Shown here piece after piece: positions 1 to 9,260 of a stretch of DNA of 64,000 bases. This stretch comes from Turnera subulata. Taxonomy: Eukaryota; Streptophyta; Magnoliopsida; Malpighiales; Passifloraceae. The notes under the pieces are model-generated. The model was given only the letters and a program-made list of their open reading frames with translations, was not told the origin of the DNA and did not search any database. Location of the stretch: contig JAKUCV010001096.1 in the NCBI GenBank assembly GCA_028386065.3, positions 65,824 through 129,823 on the forward strand, given 5' to 3'. A program made the translations under genes and the position numbers. Positions within the stretch are counted from its first letter, which is position 1. Each line of letters opens with the position of its first letter.

Positions 1-649
1 CGGAAGATAAAAATTGGTAATAAAAATAATTAAGCATTCATTGGTCTTGATATAGTTGTTATGGTAATTTTCTTGTGATGTGATTGGTTGAGCTTGATAT
101 GATTTGGTGAGAGTCCTCTGTCGTGTTGTTTGCGATGATTTCCTCTGTTGTGTTGTTTGAGTTGTAATCCACTGTTATGTTGTTTGTGATAGATTCATCA
201 GATTTGATTGTTGTGTTTACCTCGAAAGTGTTATGGTTGAATATATCACTGTTTATCTTTCGTCGGTGAGCGTCTCGGACTCACCCCTTGCCTGCGGGGT
301 TTCATCCCGTAGGATGAGTTGTTTCATGTACAGGCTTGGTGCATTCCAGACAGGCTGCAGCGTTTCCCTTGGACAGGCTTGGATCCATAGATTGCATGTG
401 TCGCACACAGTGTTAGTGAGTTTAAGCCTTCCGCTGTGCATATTGTTATTGATGTTGGGCCATTGGGCCAGTTTCATTATCATTGATGTTATTGATGTTG
501 GGCCGTAGGGCCATATTGTTGTTTATACTTTTGGGCTATTGAGCCAGGGTTATGCTTTATACACTGTATGTTTGGCCTTGTTGGGCTGGGTTGTCGCAGT
601 TCCGGCATGTGTTTACTGTGTACGGTAAATACGGGTCGGGGCGCTTCAG
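1..649 (+). mobile_element. 3' part of a solo LTR nested in the 5' LTR of the large element
   Basis: The sequence matches the distal part of the LTR at 20424-23932 (same block after 'cggggc', same two hairpins, same final GGGCG..TTCA end). It stops at CA 648-649. What follows (650 on) is the middle of a different LTR copy: 650 corresponds to 8574 in the 3' LTR. The uninterrupted copy reads gcccg at 8574-8578 and the same gcccg follows this insert at 650-654, so it is probably the target duplication. The start lies left of the window, so the second TSD copy cannot be seen. Confidence 0.75.
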
Positions 650-1332
650 CCCGAGCCGTCGCCGACCTGTCTCCGCCTTCCCCGTCGCTTTCCGCCGCCG
701 GACGCTCCGTCAGTCGCCGTTGACCCGCGAGCAGACCCGCGGATCTCCCTCACCGTGCCGCTGACGACGACACCAGCGACGCAGCGCCGCCTTTCCACTG
801 CCAGACGAGTCTCCTCGATGTCGCCGACCCCGCGCTAGCCTTCCTCTCGCCCGTCCCTGCCGCTCGTCGCGCTGCCGTTGCTGCAACCCGAGGTGAGACC
901 CGCGTACGACCCGTTTCCTCTAACGGGTCGCGAACAGTTTGGGTTGGGTTTTGTTGCTGGGTTGGGTTTTGTTGCTGGGTTGGGCTGTGTGGTGCTGGGT
1001 CGGGCCTTGGCAGGCCTGTGCTGGGCTGCTGCCTTGGTCTGGGCCGCACTATTCATGGCCCAGTCCGTTTAATATAAAAAAACAATATATATATATTTAT
1101 TTATTCATAATCTGGTATATAATTTTGGAAAAAAATTATATATTTACTTTGAGAAAATTATGGTCAATTTAATTCTGGTATTTTGAGAAAAAATATAAAT
1201 ATATTTACTTTGATAAATAATTAAGTTATGTTTTGGAAAAACTATTATTAGATGGAAAAAAATATATGTACCATGAAATAATTTCTGGAAATTTAATATG
1301 TACATTATTTTCTCTGGAAAATTATGGTTGAG

Positions 1333-1394
<62 letters not shown>

Positions 1395-2874
1395 ACTTTG
1401 AAGATTATAGGTAATTATATTTGTGTTGGTAAATATTATTATATATATTTAGAAAAAGATAAATACTGTGATTTTCTAAAAAAATTATAAATACGTCATT
1501 ATTTTTCTGGGAAAATTATGGTGATTATAATTTTGGAAAAAATTATAATTATTTTATGAAAATATTTTAAGGAGAGTTTTAATTAAAGTATGGTACCGAA
1601 ATTATATTCGGATAGACGTACGGTATAATATTTTCGGTAAATGGAAATAATAAAAGATATGTAACCGGGATGGTTATTTCGCAGTTTGGCATCATAGCAT
1701 ACCGATTATGTGAATTTATGTGTATATATTGTTTTGTTGTATAGGTTCGGATATCGGGCAGTTTTCCGAGGAGCCGGCGTCGGACCGGTCATTGTCTCCG
1801 GAGTTGAGTAATCGGCCAAGGTGAGGATGGATTTCCTTCATTATGTGCCTATATTACTCGGTTGTTGGGTTTGTTGATTATTGCGTTGTTGGTGGTTGCA
1901 TTTGTTGTTATTGTGGTCGGGATGTTTATCCTAGTATTTTGATTTGTTTTTTGGGATGTTTATCCCAGTATTTCGAGTCTTTGGCCATAAGAATAATGGA
2001 TTAATTAATAATTTGAGATAAGGATGTCGATCCTTGGATTTGGATAGGGATGTCTATCCCGGTATTTTGGTTAGGGATGTCGATCCCTGAGATTTGGTTT
2101 TGAACGATAATATAATTGTCACGTGGTAAGTAGTGGTACGACTCGATGGTTTAAGACTATTTTGTGGTGGCCGTGACCTGGGTTACTTGTGATAAGCATG
2201 TCTATGCTTGGGATGTCTATCCCGTGATTATTTTTGGGATGTCTATCCCTGGGTTCGTATTTTTTGGGATGTCGATCCCTGGGTTCTCTGGATTTGGTCT
2301 GGCACCTGGAATATGTTGATAACCAGGTCTGACCCCTAGCTTATCCGTGACGGGGCCCGAAAAGATAAAATTGGAAATTGGATTTTTATTTGAGTCTTTT
2401 TGGTCGTGGACCGGTTTTGGGTCGAGTTTTTGGTTTGGTATGTACTTGGTGGTTTTTAGCCTGTGTTGACCTTGAGTAATTATTGTGTTGCATATTGATT
2501 GTCTATCCTTCGTCGGTGAGCACTTCGGACTCACCCCTCACCTGCGGGCTTTCATCCCGTAGGTTGAGTTATTTGTGGTACAGGTTTGGTGCATTCCAGA
2601 CAGGCTGCGGCGTTATCCCTTAGACAGGACTTGGATCCATAGTTTGCATCTATGTCGCATACAGTGTCTTTGTGAGTTATTAAGTCTTCCGCTGTGCATT
2701 ACTTTTACTATTGTTGGGCCATTGGGCCGGTTATGATGTTATTGTTGTTTTTATTTTGGGCTGTTGAGCCCGAGTTTCTGTTGTATACACTGTATGCTGG
2801 GCTTTATTTGGTCAGGTTGTTACAGTTCCGGCACGTGTTTATTGTGTACGGTAAATACGGGTCGGGGCGTTTCA
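650..2874 (+). repeat. 5' LTR, distal part
   Basis: It is collinear with 8574-10764. Differences include a duplicated TTGGGTTTTGTTGCTGGG unit near 946-975, a longer (AT)n(GT)n microsatellite at about 1338-1394, and a small replacement near 1940-1980. It contains GC-rich leader-like sequence, an exon-like block (about 1745-1820) between splice-like signals, arrays of GGGATGTnnATCCC mini-hairpins (1920-2290) and two GC-rich stem-loops (about 2514-2565). It ends GGGGCGTTTCA at 2874. Confidence 0.85.
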
Positions 2875-2877
2875 TTT

Positions 2878-2889
2878 TGGTAGCGGAGC
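2878..2889 (+). other. Primer-binding-like site of the large LTR element
   Basis: TGGTAGCGGAGC begins 3 bp after the LTR end. It differs at two positions from the plant initiator-Met tRNA site (TGGTATCAGAGC). The identical 12-mer occupies the same place in the TRIM at 31929 and in the copia-like element at 57163-57174 (minus). Confidence 0.65.
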
Positions 2890-3148
2890 GGGCGTTAGGT
2901 CTTGTTGGGCAGTCCTTGTGTGTCTGTTGTTCTTGTTTGCATAGTTCGCTCCATTTGTTTATTATTTTATATCATTTTAGTTAGTGCATTATGGATCCAG
3001 TCAAGGGACGCCAGCTGTCGCAGAACCTACACATAAGAGGTAATGATGCCATAAATAAGCGGAAATATAAATATTATTAATATTGCTAACATTAATATTA
3101 CAAACATTAAATATTACATTGATATTTTATAAAAATATAATAATACAT

Positions 3149-3832
3149 TCATCTTCTCGGAACGACGTTGACCCTGAAGCTATTGGGTTCATTGTTGATG
3201 TTGACTTGGATGCTGTCGCTCCACGAGAACCACATGTTGCCTGTGTTGTTCTGGCCAGGAAGCTCGAACCGGTTTGCTTGAGGGAACCGGAGTAGGATGA
3301 GACCATGATCGTATTCAGGTTGCCACTGGGTCTTCGTGAGAAGAACCATGTTTGGTTTGTACTGGTTCTTCAGGTCCCTCAGGGTAAGCGAGAACTCCTA
3401 GGAACGCCTAGCGACTCCTCTGCAGTTCCACACCAGTAATCGGGTCTTGGGCCAAGTTACGGGCAGACGAGTTACTCTGGGCATGCTCTGGGCCGTCATC
3501 GAGAGCTGGTAGTAGGTGCCTTGCTCCAGGTAATGGCAAGTGGACTCTAGGTTGAACTCCTGAAGTCTTTCGGAGATGAAGAACATGATGGAGTTTGCCG
3601 AGCCGTAGTAGGAGGTCCTCAGGGTGCCATGGTCCTCTAGGAAGAACGTCTCTTCCATGGGAGTGACGAAGAATCTCGATGAGTAGAGTTCGTCTTCGAA
3701 GACCTGACGCGGCATCCTGCCGAGCTCATTCGGTAGTTCTTCTGGACGCTCGTTGATCATGCTGTAGGCCAGTCGGTTTCTTCTGCCTAGGTTGGCACCT
3801 TCGACGAAGAAGACAGTTGATGGAGCAGGCAT
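3149..3832 (-). pseudogene. Antisense ORF 1 inside the LTR element, with an endonuclease-like WNCRG motif and one in-frame stop
   Basis: The ATG is at 3832. 144 codons are followed by TAG (3398-3400), then 82 more codons run in the same frame to a stop at 3149. Residues 133-139 read LVWNCRG, and the next segment (LRDLKNQYKPNMVLLTKTQ) fits the opening of plant LINE-type endonuclease/exonuclease/phosphatase domains, which typically start VWNCRG and then have a leucine-rich stretch ending in LLETK. The first 130 residues are acidic and aromatic-rich, and I do not recognise them. It is transcribed opposite to the retrotransposon, and a TATA box lies about 110 bp upstream. The stop makes it broken, unless it is read through or the product is just the first 144 residues. 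It could be a captured gene fragment or an antisense accessory gene like those described in some Tat/Grande-type elements; the first is slightly more likely. Confidence 0.6.
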
Positions 3833-3940
3833 CGTGTTTTGGAAGCGTGGGTATTTTGTTTTCTCTGAGCGATGTGGTTTTGTTTTTCTGAGCGTTTGTT
3901 TGCTTTAAAATGCTTTTGATGATTTACACCTCACCGCTCT

Positions 3941-3950
3941 GTCTTTTATA
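3941..3950 (-). promoter_or_regulatory. TATA box for antisense ORF 1
   Basis: On the minus strand this reads TATAAAAGAC, a near-ideal plant TATA box, about 110 bp before the ATG at 3832. The leader between them is A-rich and lacks an upstream ATG in its proximal part. Confidence 0.55.
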
Positions 3951-4549
3951 CTCTTATGGGGAGCGTGATTACTGTTTTCGATTTTCAAGACTTGCTTTTT
4001 GAAAATTTTGCCGTTGCTACATTTATTGCTTCGTTACTTTATACGTTTTTCAGGCTACAATGCCAAAGTTTTTCAGCCTTTTTCCATCTCATGATTTTCT
4101 TTCGCTCTGGCTACCTTGTCCTTTCTTTTCATAGTTTTTCTATATTTTCCTGCATCTTTTATCACATGTATTCGTGACCGTTGAGGCTAGACTAATGGGA
4201 CCACACCTCGAGTAGAGCGCATGAGCGACAAGCTTACACCTGTTCGGACATCGTGGAGAGATACGAGACTTGACAGACGTTTTTGGCTCATGCGGAATTT
4301 GTGAACAAGTGGGTACGTTTCTTTCGAGGGACACAGGACGTGCTCGTGATCATCGCCTTGCGAGTTAAAGGACGTCTTTTTCACGAGGGAAACCGACGTC
4401 ATCGTTAGCTGTGCATGTTACGTTTCTCGGGATCGAGGATGGTTACAATCGATCTAGAGCGCCGAGCATGGAAACATGTTTTTGTTTTAATTTCTTTATG
4501 TTTTGATTTTGTTAAACGAGTTTTGTTTTAATTTCTTTATGTTTGATTT

Positions 4550-7170
4550 TGTAACTGCCCGGGTAAAAATTTTGGATTTTTACCGGACTGTAAAAGTCTA
4601 TTTACCGTGATTTACTGTTGAATTAATCTTGGGTAGTTAATTCAAGGTAAATCGGGAGTCGTTTTTCGAATTCGAGTGTTTTCCCACGCTCGTGATTTTC
4701 CCGTGGATTTTTCGGAACTAAGTTGGTATTTTTCAGTTCCCGAATTTCTCGGAAAATCACACCGGAAAATAACTAAGGAGGTATCAGTTATTTTCTGGTC
4801 CGGATCGTATTCGCCCGTAATACAGACGGATTTGCATTATTTGATAATCACATGTTAAATAGTAATTAACATGTTATAAAATGAGGATCAGCAGGAGGCA
4901 GCCGGGAGAGAAAGGAGAAGGAAAAAAAAAAGAGAGAGAGAAAAAGGAGAGGAAAAAAAGAAAAGAGAGGAAAAAAAGAAAAGAGAGGAAAAAAAGAAAA
5001 AGAGAGAAAAAAAGAAAAAAAAAGAAAAAGGAAAAAAAAAGAGAAGAAAAGAAAAAAAAGAGAGAAGAAACAGAACAGAAAAAAAATACATAGAAAAAAA
5101 AAGAAATGAGAGAAAAGAAAAGAAATAGAAAAAGAAATCAGAAAAAAATAGAAACGGAAAAAGAAAAAAAAAAGGAAAGGAAGAAAAAATCGGAAAAAGA
5201 AAAAAAAGGAAGAAAATGAACAGTGCCGTCACCTTGGTTTCCGCCGGTTACTGTTCACCTCGAAGAGCTCCGGTCATCCGTTCGCTGCACCGCCGCCACC
5301 TTGGCACTCGTCTCGCCGTCGCCGACCGAACCCTGCCTTCCCCGTCGCTTCCCACCGCCGGACGCGGCCGCTAGGGGCGTTTACCCGAGCTGCGACCCGT
5401 GGATCATGCCTCCGACGTTTCTGCCGCCGCTGCCGACAACCTTCCGCCGTCTTTCCACCGCCGTAGGGGTCGCCTTTGCCTCGCCTTCTCCGCGCTCACC
5501 TTCCTCCTCGAGCTCGCGCCGCCGCCATCGTCGAGGTGAGCCAAATCCAGTTGCAGACCCGTTTCCTTCCCGGGTCGCGCCTCCTGGGTTGGATCCGGGT
5601 TGGCTTTATTTTATTTTATTTTTTAATTATATATATATATGTGTTTATATAATTATTTCTGTTAATTAATTTCTGGAAAAAAAAGTAAATATTATCTTAG
5701 AAAATTACATGCAATATTCTGAGTTGGGCTTAGAAAAATATATATATACTTTGATTCTTTAATTAAGATAATTATGTATTATTTGTAATTATTATTATGA
5801 TTAAATTAGAAAAATATATATACCTTGAAAATAACTTCTGTAAATTTAATATGTATATTACCTAGTCTGGAAAATTATAGTTTTGGTATATGTATATAAA
5901 TATGTATTTTGTAAATTAAAAGTAATTATGTTTGTGTTGGAAATTAAATTGTATATATATTTAGAAAAGATAAATACTATATATATTTTCTGAAAATTAT
6001 AAATAGGTTATTATTTTTCTGGAAAAATTATGGATATTATTATTTTTGAAATTATGGTTATTTTATGAAAATATACTTTGGAAAAGAGTTTTAATTAAAG
6101 TATAGTACCGAAATTATATTCGGATATACGTATGGATAAATATTTTCGATAAAAGATAATAATAACGGATAAGAATCGGGATGGGTAATTTCGTAGTATT
6201 GGCATCATTGCATACCGAATATGTGCATTTATGTGTATGTATGATTTTGTGTATAGGTTTTGGATATCGGGCAGTTTCCTGAGGAACCGGCGTCGTACCG
6301 GTCACTATTTCCGGAGTTGAGTAATCGGCCAAGGTGAGGATGGATTTCCTTCAATATGTGGCTTATTACTCGGTATTTGTGTTTTGTTGGTTATTGCTAT
6401 GTTGCATGTTTTATTTGGTGTTTTGGTTCGGGATGTCTATCCCGATGTCCTGTTTGGTTTTCGGGATGTTTATCCCATGTCGGTTATTTTGGACATTTGT
6501 CCTTGAGTCGTTTTGACACTAAATAAATGGATTAATAATGAATGGTGACAAGGATGTTGATCCTTGGTATTTTTGGATAGGGATGTCTATCCCGGTATCC
6601 TGGTTAGGGATGTCGATCCCTGTTATTTGTTTTTAATGACGGTATTATAATTGTCGCGTGATAGGTAGTGGTACGACTCGATGGTTAGAAAACTATTTCG
6701 TGGTGGCCTTGACCTGGGTTACTTGATAAGCATGTCTATGCTTGGCATGTCTATGCCTGGGATGTCTATCCCGTGATAATTGAGTACATCTAGTGTTCAT
6801 ATTGATCGTCTTTCCATTGTCGTGAGCACTTCGGACTCACCCCTCACCTGCGGGCTTTCATCCCGTAGGATGAGTTGTTCATTGTACAGGTTGATGCATT
6901 CCAGACAGGCTGTGACGTTTCCCTTGGACGGGCTTGGATCCATAGTTTGCATGTGTCGCATACAGTGTTAGTGAGTTTAAGTCTTCCGCTGTGCATATTG
7001 TTATTGTTGTTGGGCCAATGGGCCGGTATTGTTATTTACGATGTTTACTATTTTGGGCCGTTGGGCCGAGATATTCTTTTATACACTGTATGCTGGGCCT
7101 TGATTGGCCGGGACGTCACAGTTCCGGCTCGGGTTTACTTTGTACGGTAAATTCGGGTCGGGGCGTTTCA
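4550..7170 (+). mobile_element. Solo LTR A (2621 bp) nested in the large element
   Basis: It starts TGTAACTGCCCGGG and ends GGGGCGTTTCA. The perfect 5-bp duplication gattt flanks it (4545-4549 and 7171-7175). It shares the architecture of the 3' LTR at 7883: bicarbonate-like GGGTAAA start, polypurine tract (about 4902-5215), GC-rich block (5223-5600) ending GAG|GTGAG, AT-rich stretch, exon-like block 6257-6333, GGGATGTnnATCCC hairpins (6425-6780), and two stem-loops (about 6821-6870). Sequence divergence from the host LTRs shows a different subfamily. No internal region is present, so it is a recombination-derived solo LTR. Confidence 0.9.
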
Positions 7171-7319
7171 GATTTATATTCTTATTATTAATTTTTGTTC
7201 TACCTTGAGATGTTTTATTTTTTCTGTTTAACATAAGACTTTGTAATATAAAAAATTTGATTTTAAAAAAAAATTATTTTATTTATTCATAACGGTTTCA
7301 CAACAGGAGAAGAAGTACT

Positions 7320-7697
7320 CTATTGAGTTACTTGCTTCTCTAGATCTTTTACAAGTTTTTGTACGTTCTTCACGTGAGGGAAGAGTTCCGCGCACGCCTG
7401 TTCGATCTGCATCACCACCGAGCTGATCTTCTTCAGTGAGACGTTCAGCTGCGTCAGTGTCTGCTGCGGAGTGCTGCTTTCAGCCGTCGCCTTGCCCTTT
7501 CGATCTTCAGCCTTCTTGTTGGCATGCTTCTTTCGCCCTCTGCTGGAGACCACCATGTGTTCCTTCAGGCCGATGATGTTGGTTTTGAACCGCTTCTTCG
7601 GAGGATCTTCATCGGAGCTTGTCGGGAAGGCAGTGCCACCGATGTAGCTGTTGTTCTCGGAGTCTGAGGTAGTTCGAGATCGGATTGAAGAGTCCAT
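7320..7697 (-). CDS. Antisense ORF 2 inside the LTR element: small basic protein with a C-terminal coiled coil
   Basis: It is an intact 125-residue ORF on the strand opposite to the retrotransposon. Residues 1-30 are Ser/Asp/Asn-rich. Residues 34-38 (KKRFK) and 53-69 are clustered basic residues resembling a bipartite nuclear localisation signal. Residues 79-124 have leucine/valine heptad spacing suggestive of a coiled coil. I recognise no catalytic domain and no named family. A TATA box lies about 35-45 bp upstream (7732-7741), and an A-rich AATAAATAAAATAA stretch lies just downstream (about 7273-7290, minus strand), so a complete short transcription unit is plausible. It sits between the nested solo LTR and the polypurine tract, the same interior position as antisense gene 23 of Grande-type maize elements. 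Function is unknown. Confidence 0.55.
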   Translation of the reverse strand: MDSSIRSRTTSDSENNSYIGGTAFPTSSDEDPPKKRFKTNIIGLKEHMVVSSRGRKKHANKKAEDRKGKATAESSTPQQTLTQLNVSLKKISSVVMQIEQACAELFPHVKNVQKLVKDLEKQVTQ

Positions 7698-7731
7698 GAC
7701 TGTGTGTGAGTTTGTCAGTCATGAGGTTTGG

Positions 7732-7741
7732 TTCTTATAGA
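7732..7741 (-). promoter_or_regulatory. TATA-like box for antisense ORF 2
   Basis: The minus strand reads TCTATAAGAA about 35-45 bp before the ATG at 7697, which would give a very short leader. Confidence 0.4.
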
Positions 7742-7868
7742 GGACGAGATGTCGCTTAAGGGTATAAGCGGTATCTCGGGTTGAGGTTGGACACCTGGCA
7801 GAGTGCACCAGAAGCTTACCGTGGTAGGACCCACGGATAAGACGGAATTTCGAGGACGAAATTCTTTT

Positions 7869-7882
7869 AAAGGGGGGTAGAC
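7869..7882 (+). other. Polypurine tract before the 3' LTR
   Basis: AAAGGGGGGTAGAC directly precedes the TG of the 3' LTR. The 25 bp upstream (TTTCGAGGACGAAATTC) is a sequence commonly found at the end of the interior of plant Ty3/gypsy chromovirus-type elements, which supports a gypsy origin. Confidence 0.8.
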
Positions 7883-9224
7883 TGTAACAGCCCGGGTAAA
7901 AATTTTGGATTTTTACCGGGACTGTAAAAGTCTTTTTACCGTGATTTACTGTTGAATTAATCTTGGGTAATTAATTCAAGGTAAATCGAGCGTCGTTTTT
8001 GAAACCGAGAGTTTTCCCGCGCTCGGGATTTTTTCGTGAATTTTTTGGGCCTAAGTTGGTATTTTTCGGGTCCCGGGATTTTCGAAAAAATCACACCGGA
8101 AAATAACTAAGGGGGTATTAGTTATTTTTTGGTCCGGACCGGACTCGCTCTGTAATGCAGACAAGCTGCATTATTAAGGAATCACAAGTGTATAGTGTTT
8201 CTACGTCTATAAAAGGAAGAAGAAGGAAGCAGGAGAAGAGAGGAAGAGGGAAGAAAAAGAAAAAGAGAGAAAAGAAGAGAAAAAAAAGAGAGAAAAAGAA
8301 AGGAAAAAAAAGAGAAGAAAAGAAAAAAAAAGAAGAAGGGAATCGGAAAAACAGAGGGGAAAAGAAAAAAAAAAGAGAGAAAGAAAAAAATAGAAAATTA
8401 GAAAAAAAAAGAAGAAGAAAATGAAAGAAAAAGAAAAGAAAAGGAAATAAAGAAAATGCAGAAAAAGGAAAAAAAATGGAATGAAACTGTTCATCGTCAC
8501 CCCAGCGCCCTGCTACTGTTCACCCGTAGCGTCTCCGCGCTGTTTCTCGCCTCACCGCCACCACCAGCAGGACGCCCGAGCCGTCGCCGACCTATCTCCG
8601 CCTTCCCCGTCGCTTTCCGCCGCCGGACGCTCCTTCAGTCGCCGTTGACCCGCGAGCAAACCCGCGGATCTCCCTCTCCGCGCCGCTGACGACAACACCG
8701 GCGACGCAGCGCCGCCTTTCCACCGCCAGACGAGTCGCCTCGATGTTGCCGGCCCCGCGCTAGCCTTCCTCTCGCCCGTCCCTGCCGCCGTTGCTGCAAC
8801 CCGAGGTGAGACCCGCGTTCGACCCGTTTCCTCTAACGGGTCGCGAACAGTTTGGGTTGGGTTTTGTTGCTGGGTTGGGCTGTGTGGTGCTGGGCCGGGC
8901 CTTGGCAGGCCTGTGCTGGGCTGCTGCCTTGGTCTGGGCCGCACTATTCATGGCCCAGTCCGTTTAATTAAAAAAAACAATATATATATATTTATTTATT
9001 CATAATCTGGTATATAATTTTGAAAAAAATTATATATTTACTTTGAGAAAATTATGGTCAATTTAATTCTGGTATTTTGAGAAAAATATATATATTTACT
9101 TTGATAAATAATTAAGTTATGTTTTGGAAAAACTATTATTAAATGGAAAAAAAATATGTACCATGAAATAATTTCTAGAAATTTAATATGTATATTATTT
9201 TCTCTGGAAAATTATGGTTGAGGA

Positions 9225-9260
<36 letters not shown>

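Noticed and set aside
750..1072. Overlapping GC-rich frames (also 8552-8951 and 26780-27280)
   Set aside because: Same GC-rich LTR block in each copy; the frames are not conserved and contain indels between the two LTRs of one element.
4881..5232. Long Lys/Glu-rich (plus) and Phe/Ser-rich (minus) frames; same at 8155-8500 and 27040-27545
   Set aside because: These are by-products of the A/G tract within LTRs; no domain, and stop-free only because of base composition.
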